DNA of 64,000 nt from an uncultured bacterium (GCA_938092135.1 CALLJL010000008.1:148501-212500); one strand, 5' to 3'. Positions 48,749-57,679 are shown, counted from the first letter of the stretch. Notes: generated from the sequence alone by a model not told the origin. Program-made: numbers and translations.

Positions 48749-50140
48749 ATGAAGCTAAAAAAGGCAACAATTCTTCTTCTGGATGATGATCCCAAAGTTC
48801 TGGCTTCCCTTTCCATTTTATTGGAAAATTTTGATTATCTGGTCCTAAAGACACCTAATCCGACAGAAGCTCTGTCGATGATTGACTTCGAGCCGGTTGA
48901 CTTGGTGATTCTTGATCTGGTCATGCCTTCCGTCGATGGGCTTACTGTCTTGAAAAAAATCTTAGAAAAAAAGCCATCCCTTCCTGTCATTATCCTTTCC
49001 GGACACGGCACCATTGCCAAAGCTGTTGAGGCTACTAAACTTGGCGCCTTTGATTTTCTTGAAAAACCCATAGAAATAGAGAAAATCAACATAACCATTG
49101 AAAATGCCCTCGCCAGATATCGTTTGGAAAGGGAAAAACAATCACTTCTCGAGCAGGCCAAAGGAAAATATCAAATGGTAGGCGTTTCGCCAGCCCTGAG
49201 AGAGGTTTTTTCCTTAATAGAAAGCGCCGCTGCCAGCGACTCTAAGGTTCTTATCTCTGGGGAAAGCGGAACGGGAAAAGAACTAGTCGCCAGGGCAATT
49301 CATTTGAGAAGTAAAAGGGCGGCCGGGCCTTTTATTACCGTTAATTGTGCGGCCATTCCTGATGATTTAATTGAATCTGAGCTTTTTGGTCACGAAAAAG
49401 GCGCTTTTACCGGAGCAACCGAAAGAAAAATTGGCCAATTTGAACTAGCCCACAAAGGCACCCTCTTCTTAGATGAGATAACCGATATGAGCTGGTGCCT
49501 TCAGGCTAAAATATTGAGAGCCCTTGAAACTGAAGAGATTCAGAGAATCGGTGGCCGTGAGCTCATCAAGGTGGATACCCGAATCATTGCTGCTTCTAAC
49601 CGAGACATAAGAGAGGCCGTAAAAGAAAAAATCTTCCGCGAAGATCTCTATTATCGGTTGAGCGTTATTAAAATTCATATTCCTCCATTGAGAGAAAGGA
49701 AAGAGGATATTCCTATTCTCGTGGACCATTTCGTGAAGTTATTTAGTGAGGAAAGAAAAAGGCCCCCCCTTCGTTTCCATCCACAGGCGATGGAAGTCCT
49801 GATCAATTATCCCTGGCCTGGAAATGTAAGGGAGCTAAGAAACTTGATTGAAAAAATAGTAGTTCTATGTCCATCAGAAACTGTCTCCAAAGAAATGGTT
49901 GAAATTTCCCTTAAAGAAACAAGCCTGGATAATCACTCCTTTTTTATTCCCAAAACTAAAGCTACCCTTTCTGAAGCCCGAGACAAAATCGAAAGAGATG
50001 TTATTTTGTCCAAATTGCTGGCCCATCATTGGAATTACAATAAAGTTGCCAAGGATCTTCATATATCAAGGGCAACCCTGTTTAATAAAATAAAAAAATA
50101 CGGACTGAAAAGAAAAAATAACGAATTCAAAAGATCTTAA
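48749..50140 (+). CDS. Sigma-54-dependent response regulator (NtrC family)
   Basis: A 463-residue transcription activator. The receiver domain has the acidic pocket LLDDD (10-14), phospho-acceptor Asp56 (VILDLVMP) and Lys106 (FLEKP). The AAA+ domain has Walker A GESGTGKE (171-178), the sigma-54 contact loop GAFTGA (218-223) and Walker B TLFLDE (238-243). The C-terminal Fis-type helix-turn-helix is NYNKVAKDLHISRATLFNKIKKYG. Everything needed for phosphorylation, ATP hydrolysis and open-complex formation is present. The upstream kinase is the evident partner. A palindrome and a sigma-54 promoter lie just downstream of its stop. Confidence 0.96.
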   Translation: MKLKKATILLLDDDPKVLASLSILLENFDYLVLKTPNPTEALSMIDFEPVDLVILDLVMPSVDGLTVLKKILEKKPSLPVIILSGHGTIAKAVEATKLGAFDFLEKPIEIEKINITIENALARYRLEREKQSLLEQAKGKYQMVGVSPALREVFSLIESAAASDSKVLISGESGTGKELVARAIHLRSKRAAGPFITVNCAAIPDDLIESELFGHEKGAFTGATERKIGQFELAHKGTLFLDEITDMSWCLQAKILRALETEEIQRIGGRELIKVDTRIIAASNRDIREAVKEKIFREDLYYRLSVIKIHIPPLRERKEDIPILVDHFVKLFSEERKRPPLRFHPQAMEVLINYPWPGNVRELRNLIEKIVVLCPSETVSKEMVEISLKETSLDNHSFFIPKTKATLSEARDKIERDVILSKLLAHHWNYNKVAKDLHISRATLFNKIKKYGLKRKNNEFKRS

Positions 50141-50210
50141 AAGAGAAACTAATCTTAGACAATTTTTCAGTCCAATTAAGTATAAAAAATTATATTTGAA
50201 TAGGCTCTAA

Positions 50211-50228
50211 AGTCTAAATATTTAGACT
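50211..50228. promoter_or_regulatory. 18-bp perfect palindrome, candidate enhancer site of the sigma-54 regulator
   Basis: AGTCTAAATATTTAGACT reads identically on both strands. Its centre lies about 60 bp before the -24 element and about 85 bp before the predicted transcript start, the usual place for an NtrC-type upstream activating site. The regulator gene ends 70 bp earlier. Binding is inference. Confidence 0.55.
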
Positions 50229-50278
50229 GAAGGCCTTGAAAATTCCCCTTATTCAAGATAATAGGATGGATAATAATC

Positions 50279-50294
50279 TGGCATAAAGATTGCA
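50279..50294 (+). promoter_or_regulatory. Sigma-54 (-24/-12) promoter
   Basis: TGGCATAAAGATTGCA matches the consensus TGGCAY-R-N4-TTGCA. The invariant GG (50280-50281) and GC (50292-50293) have the exact required spacing of ten bases. Transcription would begin near 50305 on the + strand. No protein gene lies downstream in this direction; the next gene is convergent. Confidence 0.6.
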
Positions 50295-50304
50295 CAAAAA
50301 TAAA

Positions 50305-50400
50305 AATAGGAGCCAAAAAGCTGGGCAATAAGGAAAGGAGGGGGTTTCCAGGTAATTTGATGAAAATTACCTTTTAACCCCCTCCTTCTTCCCTCTAAAC
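50305..50400 (+). ncRNA. Candidate sigma-54-controlled small RNA
   Basis: The transcript predicted from the sigma-54 promoter would run into a strong two-part hairpin (50337-50385) within about 80 bases and has no useful coding frame; only a five-codon ATG frame lies in the loop region. The stem would hide a GGAGGGGG run. The 3' end is uncertain because no clean U-tract follows. It faces the 3' end of the RRM protein gene. This is a prediction from promoter, palindrome and structure only. Confidence 0.4.
50337..50385. terminator. Two-part inverted repeat, possible bidirectional terminator
   Basis: GGAGGGGGTT (50337-50346) pairs perfectly with AACCCCCTCC (50376-50385). An inner stem GGTAATTT (50351-50358) pairs with AAATTACC (50364-50371) around a five-base loop. 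It sits between the convergent regulator and RRM genes. The flanks are pyrimidine-rich rather than pure T, so termination efficiency is uncertain. Confidence 0.6.
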
Positions 50401-50436
50401 CAATTCTTAGGTGTTATTTAGTTCAAAAAAGGGAAA

Positions 50437-50748
50437 TCAGCGACGGCCACTAAAACCGCCTCGACCACCCTTGCGGCTAAAAAACCCCTGGTTTCTTGGT
50501 CGCTCTTCCCTGGGTCTAGCCTCATTGACCGTAAGTGGCCGGCCCTTAATCTCTTGGCCATTTAAAGCTGCAATTGCGTTGGCAGCTTCTTCACGGTTTG
50601 GCATTTCCACAAAGCCAAAACCGCGGCTCTGACCACTATACTTGTCCTTAATGATGGAGACCGCAGAAACTTCGCCATAAGCTTCAAAAGCTTCACGAAG
50701 TTCGCCTTCAGAAAGGTTGCGGGGCAAGTTGCCCACATAGATGTTCAT
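50437..50748 (-). CDS. RRM-domain RNA-binding protein with Arg/Gly-rich tail
   Basis: A 103-residue single-RRM protein that binds single-stranded RNA. RNP-2 is IYVGNLP at the N-terminus and RNP-1 is SRGFGFVEM (about 43-51). The tail ends in FSRKGGRGGFSGRR, an RGG-type extension. The ATG at 50748 has AAGGAG eight bases upstream; a GTG two codons earlier is too close to that site. An extended -10 promoter and an ~88-base leader with a small hairpin precede it. Bacterial proteins of this kind are often cold-induced RNA chaperones. It is convergent with the sigma-54 regulator region. Confidence 0.93.
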   Translation of the reverse strand: MNIYVGNLPRNLSEGELREAFEAYGEVSAVSIIKDKYSGQSRGFGFVEMPNREEAANAIAALNGQEIKGRPLTVNEARPREERPRNQGFFSRKGGRGGFSGRR

Positions 50749-50807
50749 TCTCACATCTCCTTAAAATTAAAATTTACCGACATAAAGGAGAGGAGAATGA
50801 CCACCTA

Positions 50808-50821
50808 AGGGCCCGTGCCCT
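50808..50821 (-). other. Small hairpin in the leader of the RRM gene
   Basis: AGGGC and GCCCT pair around a four-base loop within the predicted 5' leader, about 60 bases before the start codon. It is the only GC-rich element in the leader and could influence translation or stability. No known riboswitch is recognised. Confidence 0.35.
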
Positions 50822-50842
50822 CTTCCTTTAAGCGGAAATTAA

Positions 50843-50851
50843 ATTATAGCA
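50843..50851 (-). promoter_or_regulatory. Extended -10 promoter of the RRM gene
   Basis: Read on the minus strand the site is TGCTATAAT, a perfect -10 hexamer with the TGN extension. No good -35 is visible, which such promoters tolerate. Transcription would start near 50836, giving a leader of about 88 bases before the RRM start codon. Confidence 0.55.
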
Positions 50852-51001
50852 TAAAGCTTTTTTAAAAAACAGCTTAATTTAAAAAAAATTTTTTAATATT
50901 TCAGTTCACCTGTAACAAAAATCCACTAATAGTTTAAGACACGACTTGACAGGCAAAATCAATCTTTCTTAAATTTTATAAAACGAATGAAAGGAGGTTT
51001 G

Positions 51002-51532
51002 ATGATTGCAAAAGGGAATTTAGCTATATTTTTTGTTTGCTTTTCATTTTTTTTGACGTTATTAACTAGCGGACAGGTTCTAAAGTTTAAAGGGCCCGGT
51101 CAGCCTCCTTCAAAAATTATCGAGGTTTCCGATGACCAGATGAATGAATTCCTGGACAGGCTCGATGCCCGCTTTGACCGGAAATACGCTGACTTAATTG
51201 CTAAGATAAGACTGGCCTGGAATTCGCGAAATATACCCTCCTATGACGCTGCGGTGAGCGCCCTTATCCTTAAAATAAAAAACGATATTTTTGGCAATCA
51301 GGGCCCTCAGCCCACGGGCGGCTGCGAGCAGTATCTTGGTTGGTACAGCTGCTATTGTGGCCCGACCCTCAACTGCTGCTGCCCCTTCGAATGTAACTCT
51401 GTCCCCATTAATCTCTGTATCGGCACAGATATGGGTGGAATCATTGGTGGTGGTGGTGGAGGGGGAGGAGGCGGCATGTATTACATCTGCCGACCCATAG
51501 GCTTCAGCAAAAGACTCGAAATTAATTTTTAA
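51002..51532 (+). CDS. Secreted Cys- and Gly-rich protein, unknown
   Basis: About 176 residues. AAAGGAGG four bases before the ATG at 51002 makes this the start rather than one five codons earlier. A signal peptide (core AIFFVCFSFFLTLLTSG) is followed by a charged helical part (about 35-95). Then comes a Cys-rich stretch (CEQYLGWYSCYCG, LNCCCPFECNS; about nine cysteines within 55 residues) and a run of ten glycines. I recognise no family. The clustered cysteines suggest disulfides or metal binding outside the cell. The following gene continues in the same frame 72 bp later and is also exported. Confidence 0.65.
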   Translation: MIAKGNLAIFFVCFSFFLTLLTSGQVLKFKGPGQPPSKIIEVSDDQMNEFLDRLDARFDRKYADLIAKIRLAWNSRNIPSYDAAVSALILKIKNDIFGNQGPQPTGGCEQYLGWYSCYCGPTLNCCCPFECNSVPINLCIGTDMGGIIGGGGGGGGGGMYYICRPIGFSKRLEINF

Positions 51533-51565
51533 AAAATTCAAAACAAGATTAAGGTAAGGGATAAA

Positions 51566-52738
51566 ATTATAAAAAGCCATCTTGTTTTCGCTTTAATTGG
51601 CCCGGTGTTGATTATCAGAGCTGTGGTCATTGGTAATCCACCGGAGAAACCGGATATCTCCTCCCTCAGCCAAATTACCGTCTTCAACCAAATCCCTGGC
51701 TCCCACCAAATTACCGGTAACGATCAGCTAATCAACGCTCGGCCCGCTTGGACTCAATCGCTTTCGCCTCAACCATCTTCTTCCCAACCAGCTGTTCTTC
51801 ATCCGCCTCAAAAAGAAGGCGACTCAAAAGCAAGCTATGGCCATTTCTTTTCAGGCGAAATTAATGTTTGCTCTTTATTCCCTCAAGAAAAAATAAAGGA
51901 AATTCTGGGAAAGACTTTGGTTTCTGCAAGAAGCGGGGTGAACAAAACATCAAAATTTACTGAATGTTATTGTGAATATAATCAGGAAGAATCAATTTTT
52001 AAGTTCGAGAGCAGGAGCCCGATTATTACCAAAGGGTTGCCGGTTAGTTTTATCCGAGGGAACATGAAAGATTTAATAGAGACCTATAAACTTGCGGGAT
52101 ATCAGACCAAACAGGACAGAGAGATCCCCTTTCCCCATCAATTAATTTATAGTGATAAAGGAAAATTACAAAGTCTGGAGATTTCCTTAGGCGATGATTT
52201 AAATTTAAACATCAACACCTTTCAGAGAAATTTAATTGAGGAAGAAGCCCTGCAGTTTGTCAAAAAATTGGCTCTTTATTTTAAAGATTTTATTGAAAAT
52301 AGAGAAAAATCGTCTTCGAATCAACAAAACCTCTCTTCTTCCAGCTTTCCCAAACAAACTCTTCCTTTAAGTCAAGATGAGGAGATTATAAGAAATTTTG
52401 TGGCTAGGATTGAAGAAGGAAAAGCTAACGAGGCAGCAAAAATGATGAAAATAAACCAGAGAAACGCCTCACAGGCAAGAAGCGAATTTCAGGCCTGGGC
52501 GGCTCAGTTTGCCGCCATCACTTCTTTTAAGCTTTTAAAAATAGAAAAGGCGAGTGAGGATCAATGGTCGGAGACTAGACATATTTACCGGGTGACTTTC
52601 GATGTCCGGATGGACCCTCGTTCAGCTAAAGCTCCTATTCCCTATTATGGGTGGGAAAACGGCTTAAATATCCGCTGGATAATCCTAGAAAAAGAAGGCA
52701 ACGTTTGGAAAATCGCCCGAATCGCCACCAGCCCGTAG
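51566..52738 (+). CDS. Exported protein with NTF2-like C-terminal domain; start codon unclear
   Basis: About 377 residues if the GTG at 51605 is used. That start would cut into a segment that reads as a signal sequence (IIKSHLVFALIGPVLIIRAV). The frame is open back to the upstream stop, yet holds only ATT and ATA as possible starts. ATT at 51566 lies five bases after AAGGTAAGGG and is my preferred start, with low certainty. A Pro/Gln/Ser-rich linker (about 30-85) follows. The end (WSETRHIYRVTFDVRM, GLNIRWIILEKEGNVWKIA) resembles NTF2-like domains of small exported proteins. Function is unknown; it is probably co-transcribed with the Cys-rich gene. Confidence 0.6.
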   Translation: MIKSHLVFALIGPVLIIRAVVIGNPPEKPDISSLSQITVFNQIPGSHQITGNDQLINARPAWTQSLSPQPSSSQPAVLHPPQKEGDSKASYGHFFSGEINVCSLFPQEKIKEILGKTLVSARSGVNKTSKFTECYCEYNQEESIFKFESRSPIITKGLPVSFIRGNMKDLIETYKLAGYQTKQDREIPFPHQLIYSDKGKLQSLEISLGDDLNLNINTFQRNLIEEEALQFVKKLALYFKDFIENREKSSSNQQNLSSSSFPKQTLPLSQDEEIIRNFVARIEEGKANEAAKMMKINQRNASQARSEFQAWAAQFAAITSFKLLKIEKASEDQWSETRHIYRVTFDVRMDPRSAKAPIPYYGWENGLNIRWIILEKEGNVWKIARIATSP

Positions 52739-52916
52739 ATTTAAGAATTAAAAAATTTATTGATATTAATTCCGGCTTTAAGTTTATTTTCCTCTGAAAT
52801 TTTTATTAAGGCCCAAGACCCGATGGTGATCGGAGCCACGGAAAAGTTAGCAGTTCAAATCATTGGGTAACCAGAAAGGCTCGACAGGAATGAGCGCCCT
52901 TTCCAATTAGCTCTAA

Positions 52917-53873
52917 CTAACTCTTAAAGATATTCTCATTATGCCAGATAAGCAACTCCTTTGCCGGCCAATCCTCGGGTAGGTCGGGTAGGATTAGCAG
53001 CGGTTTTCCGTGGTAGGGATAGTAGCTCTTTCCGTTTTCGTAATCTTCCTTAAGTTTTTTGCTCACTTCAACCCTGTATTCCGGTGTTATGGTTATATAA
53101 CCCGTGTCCATCAATCGATGAAAATCGCTTCGTAGCAGAATGCCGTTGTAAACCTCATGGGGTCCACTCAAGCTAAATGGCTTGATATGGGCTGCCTCAA
53201 GGGCTGGCAAAGAGTGTTCAGTAGTTATGGCACAAGCCCGCTTGTAACTTTCAGTGACTAATATTCTAAATGCTCCTTGACCCAATCTCGGACGGATAAC
53301 TGTTTCCTTACCATATCTTTCTCTTTCTTCCCGCACCCGTGCTGTCTCCCTGCTCAAATGCTCATATTGTTGATCTCTCCAGACCGCCTGGAGATTAGTA
53401 AATAGATATTTCCACTCCTCTGAATTAACGTTATAGGTTTTACCCCGAACGATAGATTGATGCCATCCTGGAACTTCAAACCAATGCTCCTTAGGAAAAA
53501 AGAAAACCTCACTAAGGATGACACATCCTATCCGGAAATCTTCTCTTGGATTATCAGGTTTCCTTCTGTATTGAACAATCTTCTGGCGCATTTCCTGGAA
53601 TGTGGAACACCCATTTTTTTCCTCAAATATGGCCCAGGCTAGGCTGATAGGCAGCTCTGAATAAGAAATAAAAATGCCGCCCCCTGCAATGACATCTCTT
53701 CGACCTGTTTCAGGTGATCTGTGTAACTTAAATAGGAATAAATCACCCTTTTGCAATGTCTTTATTGGTTCCGGAGACGGTAGCCAGAAATTTACTTCAT
53801 CCTCGAGTTGATTAACCCTGCTGGCCAGAAAACGATACCATTCATTGTCTGTTATTGCCACGTATATCTTCAT
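52917..53873 (-). CDS. HNH endonuclease-domain protein, restriction-like
   Basis: A 318-residue protein that appears intact. The C-terminal HNH domain has CAITTEHSLPALEAAHIKPF and then PHEVYNGILLRSDFHRLMD, giving the His, Asn and His of the metal site. The zinc cysteines of some relatives are absent apart from the first. The N-terminal 170 residues (FWLPSPEPIKTLQKGDLFLFKLH) resemble a PUA/EVE-like reader of modified bases, which is common in modification-dependent nucleases. It marks the left side of a stretch of broken restriction genes and reads in the same direction. Target specificity is unknown. Confidence 0.8.
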   Translation of the reverse strand: MKIYVAITDNEWYRFLASRVNQLEDEVNFWLPSPEPIKTLQKGDLFLFKLHRSPETGRRDVIAGGGIFISYSELPISLAWAIFEEKNGCSTFQEMRQKIVQYRRKPDNPREDFRIGCVILSEVFFFPKEHWFEVPGWHQSIVRGKTYNVNSEEWKYLFTNLQAVWRDQQYEHLSRETARVREERERYGKETVIRPRLGQGAFRILVTESYKRACAITTEHSLPALEAAHIKPFSLSGPHEVYNGILLRSDFHRLMDTGYITITPEYRVEVSKKLKEDYENGKSYYPYHGKPLLILPDLPEDWPAKELLIWHNENIFKS

Positions 53874-54200
53874 TAATGAGTTCCCCTTCTCGCCCTAATA
53901 TAAAAACATGCCTCATTCGCTGTCAAGAAGCTTGTTATCCCAATATTAACCACATTGGACATAATTAAAAAACTTCAAAAAGCGGCAGCTCCTAAATATT
54001 CAGGTTTCGGTTATATGTATATATTTTAATTACTTGCTTTGCAGCCTACTTGATTGGAATTCATAATAAAAATGTAAACACCCAAATTTCTGGAAAAATT
54101 GTCTTCAAGTTGTTTGGGTATTAAAAAGGCAATTTATTAGAAAGAATTAAAAAAGTTCTTAGTTCTTGAATTAACTTGAATTAAAAGGGTTGGACAAAGT
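53874..54200. other. Gap at the left side of the restriction island
   Basis: About 330 bp of AT-rich sequence with no gene, RNA or repeat that I can recognise. Confidence 0.4.
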
Positions 54201-54641
54201 TTATCTTATAGAAAGAAGCGCCTTTGCAAGTGATCGAAATAAAGGCCCGTGGTTAGGGATTTTTAGATGAAGAAGCTCATGGACAACTACCTTGGACCTG
54301 AATTTCGCCGGTTGCTTTAATAATTCTACATCAAAAGTTAACCTACCCTGAGAGGAACTGCTTGCCCATTTGCGTTTCATGGGTCGGATATGAATTTCCA
54401 TGGGTTTGACTTTAATCTTTTTTGCCCAGGCCAGAACTTTTGCTTTGAAGATCTCCGCTGACACGCTTTGCTCAATTTTTTTATCTTCCATCAGTTCTCG
54501 GCCGAGACTTAAATATTCTTTCTTTCCCTCTTCTATTAATTCCCTGAATCTGTTTTTTAAAACATCAAGGTTTTCAATTACACCTTCCCCATCTTTGGAG
54601 TCGAAAGCTAAAGCTTTTTCGAGGTTATCAAATACACCCAC
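54201..54641 (-). CDS. Chimeric open frame: HsdR C-terminal segment joined to YgjP-like M48 metallopeptidase
   Basis: A 146-residue open frame. The first part (GVFDNLEKALAFDS, ENLDVLKNRF) matches the region of HsdR that follows the last helicase motif. The second part (about 62-146) is a YgjP-like zinc peptidase domain: MEIHIRPMKRKWASSSSQ, then the metal site HELLHLKIPNHGPLF. Such peptidase genes often accompany type I restriction loci. Here a deletion seems to have removed the rest of HsdR and fused the two. The HExxH site is intact, so a metallopeptidase may still be made. There is no ribosome site at the ATG, since it lies inside the old hsdR frame. Confidence 0.65.
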   Translation of the reverse strand: MGVFDNLEKALAFDSKDGEGVIENLDVLKNRFRELIEEGKKEYLSLGRELMEDKKIEQSVSAEIFKAKVLAWAKKIKVKPMEIHIRPMKRKWASSSSQGRLTFDVELLKQPAKFRSKVVVHELLHLKIPNHGPLFRSLAKALLSIR

Positions 54642-54652
54642 AAAGTCTATTA

Positions 54653-56551
54653 TTAATCCAGAAATTTTTCTCTGACCTTCATTAGTTTCATACGGTCTAT
54701 GACCCGACCAATGGCCTGTAAAAGAACATGATCTCTCAATGGTTTATCAAAGTAATTACAGGAAAGTATGGGTGCATCGTAACCAGTTAAGAGCTTCTCC
54801 GTCACAATCAAAATTTTGGGATTAAAATCACTTTTTTGAAATCTTTGAAGGATGATATTTTTTGATATGTGGTGGATCATTATAAAACGGCATGATGACT
54901 TCGGCGCTTTCTTCTGCCCTCGTATATTTATCAAATTCTTCTTTATAAAAACAGCAGGCTTCCCGGTCTACTGCCACCAAAAATGCTTTGTATCCCATGG
55001 GCTCTATATCTTCCCTTGAAATGATTAACAATAAATCTGGCAATCTTTTGCACTTTCTCCGGATTTTTCAGCATCTTTTTAAGGTAACTGTCTTATCAAG
55101 CACCCTATCTAACTCCCCCATATCGGAAACGCCCTCAAGTTCGGCCGCCTTCCAGAATTCTTCTTCCAGAGTTTGCTTCTCAACCATCAAGTCTGTTGAG
55201 GCCATCTGATAATGAAGGGGAACAGTTGTATCATCCTCAATTGATTCTTTTATTAAATGTTTATCAAGGTAGTCGCTTTCATCTTCCATTCCAAAGATTT
55301 TAAAGGTCCCCTTACCGTAAGCTGTTTTATCTATGGGCGTTCCAGTAAAGCCGATAAAAGTTGCGTTGGGCAATGCCCCCATAAGATAATTCCCAAGGTC
55401 AGCGCCAGTGGATCGGTGCGCTTCATCTATAAGCACAAAAACATTTTTCCTTTGGCAAATGTTGGCAGGCCTATCATCAAACTTATGTATCATAGAAACA
55501 ATAAACCCGCGCGTATCTCTTTCAAGAAGATCCCTCAATTCTCCTTTGCTTGAGGCAACAACTGTCCTTTCAAAGCCTATAGCCTCAAGACTAATGAAAA
55601 GTTGCTGCTGAAGCTCATTTATATCGACCATCATCAACACTGTCGGATTCTCAAAAATTGGGTCAGCCAGCAACTTTTTGGATATAGTTATCATCGTATA
55701 TGTTTTACCTGACCCCTGAGTATACCAAATTAGACCTCCCCGCTTTTTGGCCTCGCGCCCGCCCGAGAACTCTCCTCGCGGCTCTTATTTGAGGGGGGCG
55801 AAGCACCGCTTTGCTCAATTCACCATCTTTTTTAACAAATAAGATATAGGCTGTTAATACTCTAAGAACCTTTCTGGGTACGACCAAGGATTTCACCAGT
55901 GTCTCAAAGTCTCCAGCCTGTTAATCGCGCCAGTTGAAAAGAAGCCTTTTATTTAGATTCCAGGTAGCACCTTAAAGAAAATGGATTAAATGGGTAAGAC
56001 CAAATAACTGGGTCTAGGCCATTAGTTCAGACTTCTCGTTATGGTAGCGTCTTATCTGATCAAAGGCCTCGTCCATACCTTCAATTTTAGTGGCTGATTT
56101 AGTTTCTAAAATAATTATAGGAATCACCTAAATAAGGAAAACCACATCAGGTCTGATGGAATAACTGCTGCTTACAAAATTAAATTCATTAGTTATTTGA
56201 AAGACATTGGCTTCAGGGTTTCAGGGGCAACCAGACGCACATTCCCTTCTCTCTTTTCCGCTGCAACAAATACTGTTTCAATCCTCTCAAGTATTCCCGG
56301 GCTTCAATATTGCCTTCAATATTTGGCCTAACTCCGAGGAGTCTCCTGATTATCTCTTCTGCTCTGATGGAGTCAACTATACCGGGATTTAACTTCTGAA
56401 GCTGGCCACTGAGTACCTCATGAAAAACTATCCCGCTTTCACCTCGCCTGAGCCTTAAAGCTTCATATGGTTCAACATATTGCCATCCTGCTTCGATTGC
56501 GTACCGAATCAGCGGATTCTACACCGTTGTTTTTTCCGATTGAAGGTTCAT
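54653..56551 (-). pseudogene. hsdR: Broken type I restriction endonuclease subunit R
   Basis: Hand translation gives a nearly continuous but disrupted HsdR. The start ATG is at 56551, with MNLQSEKTTV then TAG at codon 11. It continues with YAIEAGWQYVEPYEALRLRR, GNIEAREYLRGL, DVVFLI then TAG, and ILETKSATKIEGMDEAFDQI. Walker A is in LIWYTQGSGKTYT near 55700. FVLIDEAHRS and FIGFTGTPIDK (motifs II and III) and [13 protein letters not shown] follow. Near 54690 one missing base turns VNRPYE into VIDRMK. At least eight stops or frame changes are visible, so no active translocase can be made. It starts three bases after the Mrr-like remnant. Confidence 0.88.
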
Positions 56552-56554
56552 GTC

Positions 56555-57546
56555 CTATTCCTCTTCTTTAACTAAAATCCACATTCTTTTAAGAGGGAGT
56601 TCCACCTGGATTTCTTCGGGAAGCTTTTCATAATTATCAGGTATGGCCCTAATTAAATCATCGGAATCCCAAAATCTTATTTCAAAAAAATGCTGAGCTT
56701 CTTCTTTTTCCACAGAAATTTTAAATCCACCCCACGAAACAAACAGGCCGTGCTCAGCTTTATAATTTTTCATTACGCCCTGAAGTTCTCGTATCGCTCT
56801 AATATCTACCTCGATTTCAAATGATTTTACCTGAACGATCATTTTCGGGCTATCAAACCCAAGCGGCCATCTCCCGCATATTATATCAACGCCACCATCA
56901 GGCCCTGGCTGCGATACATGAACCTTATAGCCCTGAGCTTCCAGCGCAGCAGAAACAAGCTGAGCCAGATTGTGTCCCTTAAATTTTTTAGATATGTAAT
57001 TTCTTATGAGATCGAAGGCGTATTGCTCAATATCTGGAATTTCCTGAAGATCGTGGGGCGGAAGTTCTATTTTGATCTTCTCCCCATTATAGCCCGAGTT
57101 CTTTCTTCGGCCTTATTTCTCGATATCTGGCAGACAGTCAGAAGTGAACCGAATGAAACAAAAGGTCCTGATCAACATCTTTCCAAGGGAGTTCTTTTAT
57201 CCAATCTACTTTTTGGACATGGGCAGCTTCTGGATGAATATTTCTATTATATTCATAAGGTCCTTTTACCTTCCTTATATAAAAACCGGTTTCTTTTTTG
57301 ACGGCAAAACTACTAAATCGCCTTCTTTAATTTTTTTAGAAAAGCTCCATAATTGCCCTGTGTAGTTTGATACCGTTATAGGGCTCGCCTCTGGGTAAGT
57401 TTTTTAACTATTTCATCCAATTCTTCTTTTGAATTAACATGTCTGAGATCGCTTATTTCTGGCCGGCCAATTATTGCAAGACCCTTTGTTAAGGCTATCT
57501 CTTCAAATTTTCCATGCGTTCCACCCCTAACTAACTAAAGTGCCAT
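56555..57546 (-). pseudogene. Broken Mrr-like restriction endonuclease
   Basis: The last 160 codons are open and contain an Mrr-type nuclease site: GPDGGVDIICG, then MIVQVKSFE (Asp...QxK), and GLFVSWGGF. Upstream frames reconstruct the rest, from ATG at 57546. MAL is followed by TAG, then LVRGGTHGKFEEIALTKGLA, ISDLRHVNSKEELDEI, ASPITVSNYTGQLWSF, KVDWIKELPWKDVDQDLLF and LTVCQISRNKAEERTRAI. Each piece sits in a different frame from its neighbour, giving at least five lesions. The intact relative would be about 330 residues with an N-terminal PUA-like domain. The site residues survive, but a full protein cannot. Confidence 0.85.
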
Positions 57547-57679
57547 TTTGGTCTCCCCTGCATTATATTCATCTTGTGAAAAATAAATTAGCTCACATGA
57601 TTATTCAATTGTTTACGCTTTATCAAATCCCTCATTTTTCTCGCAAACCTTATCATTTGGGATTAATGACTTGACTCAT

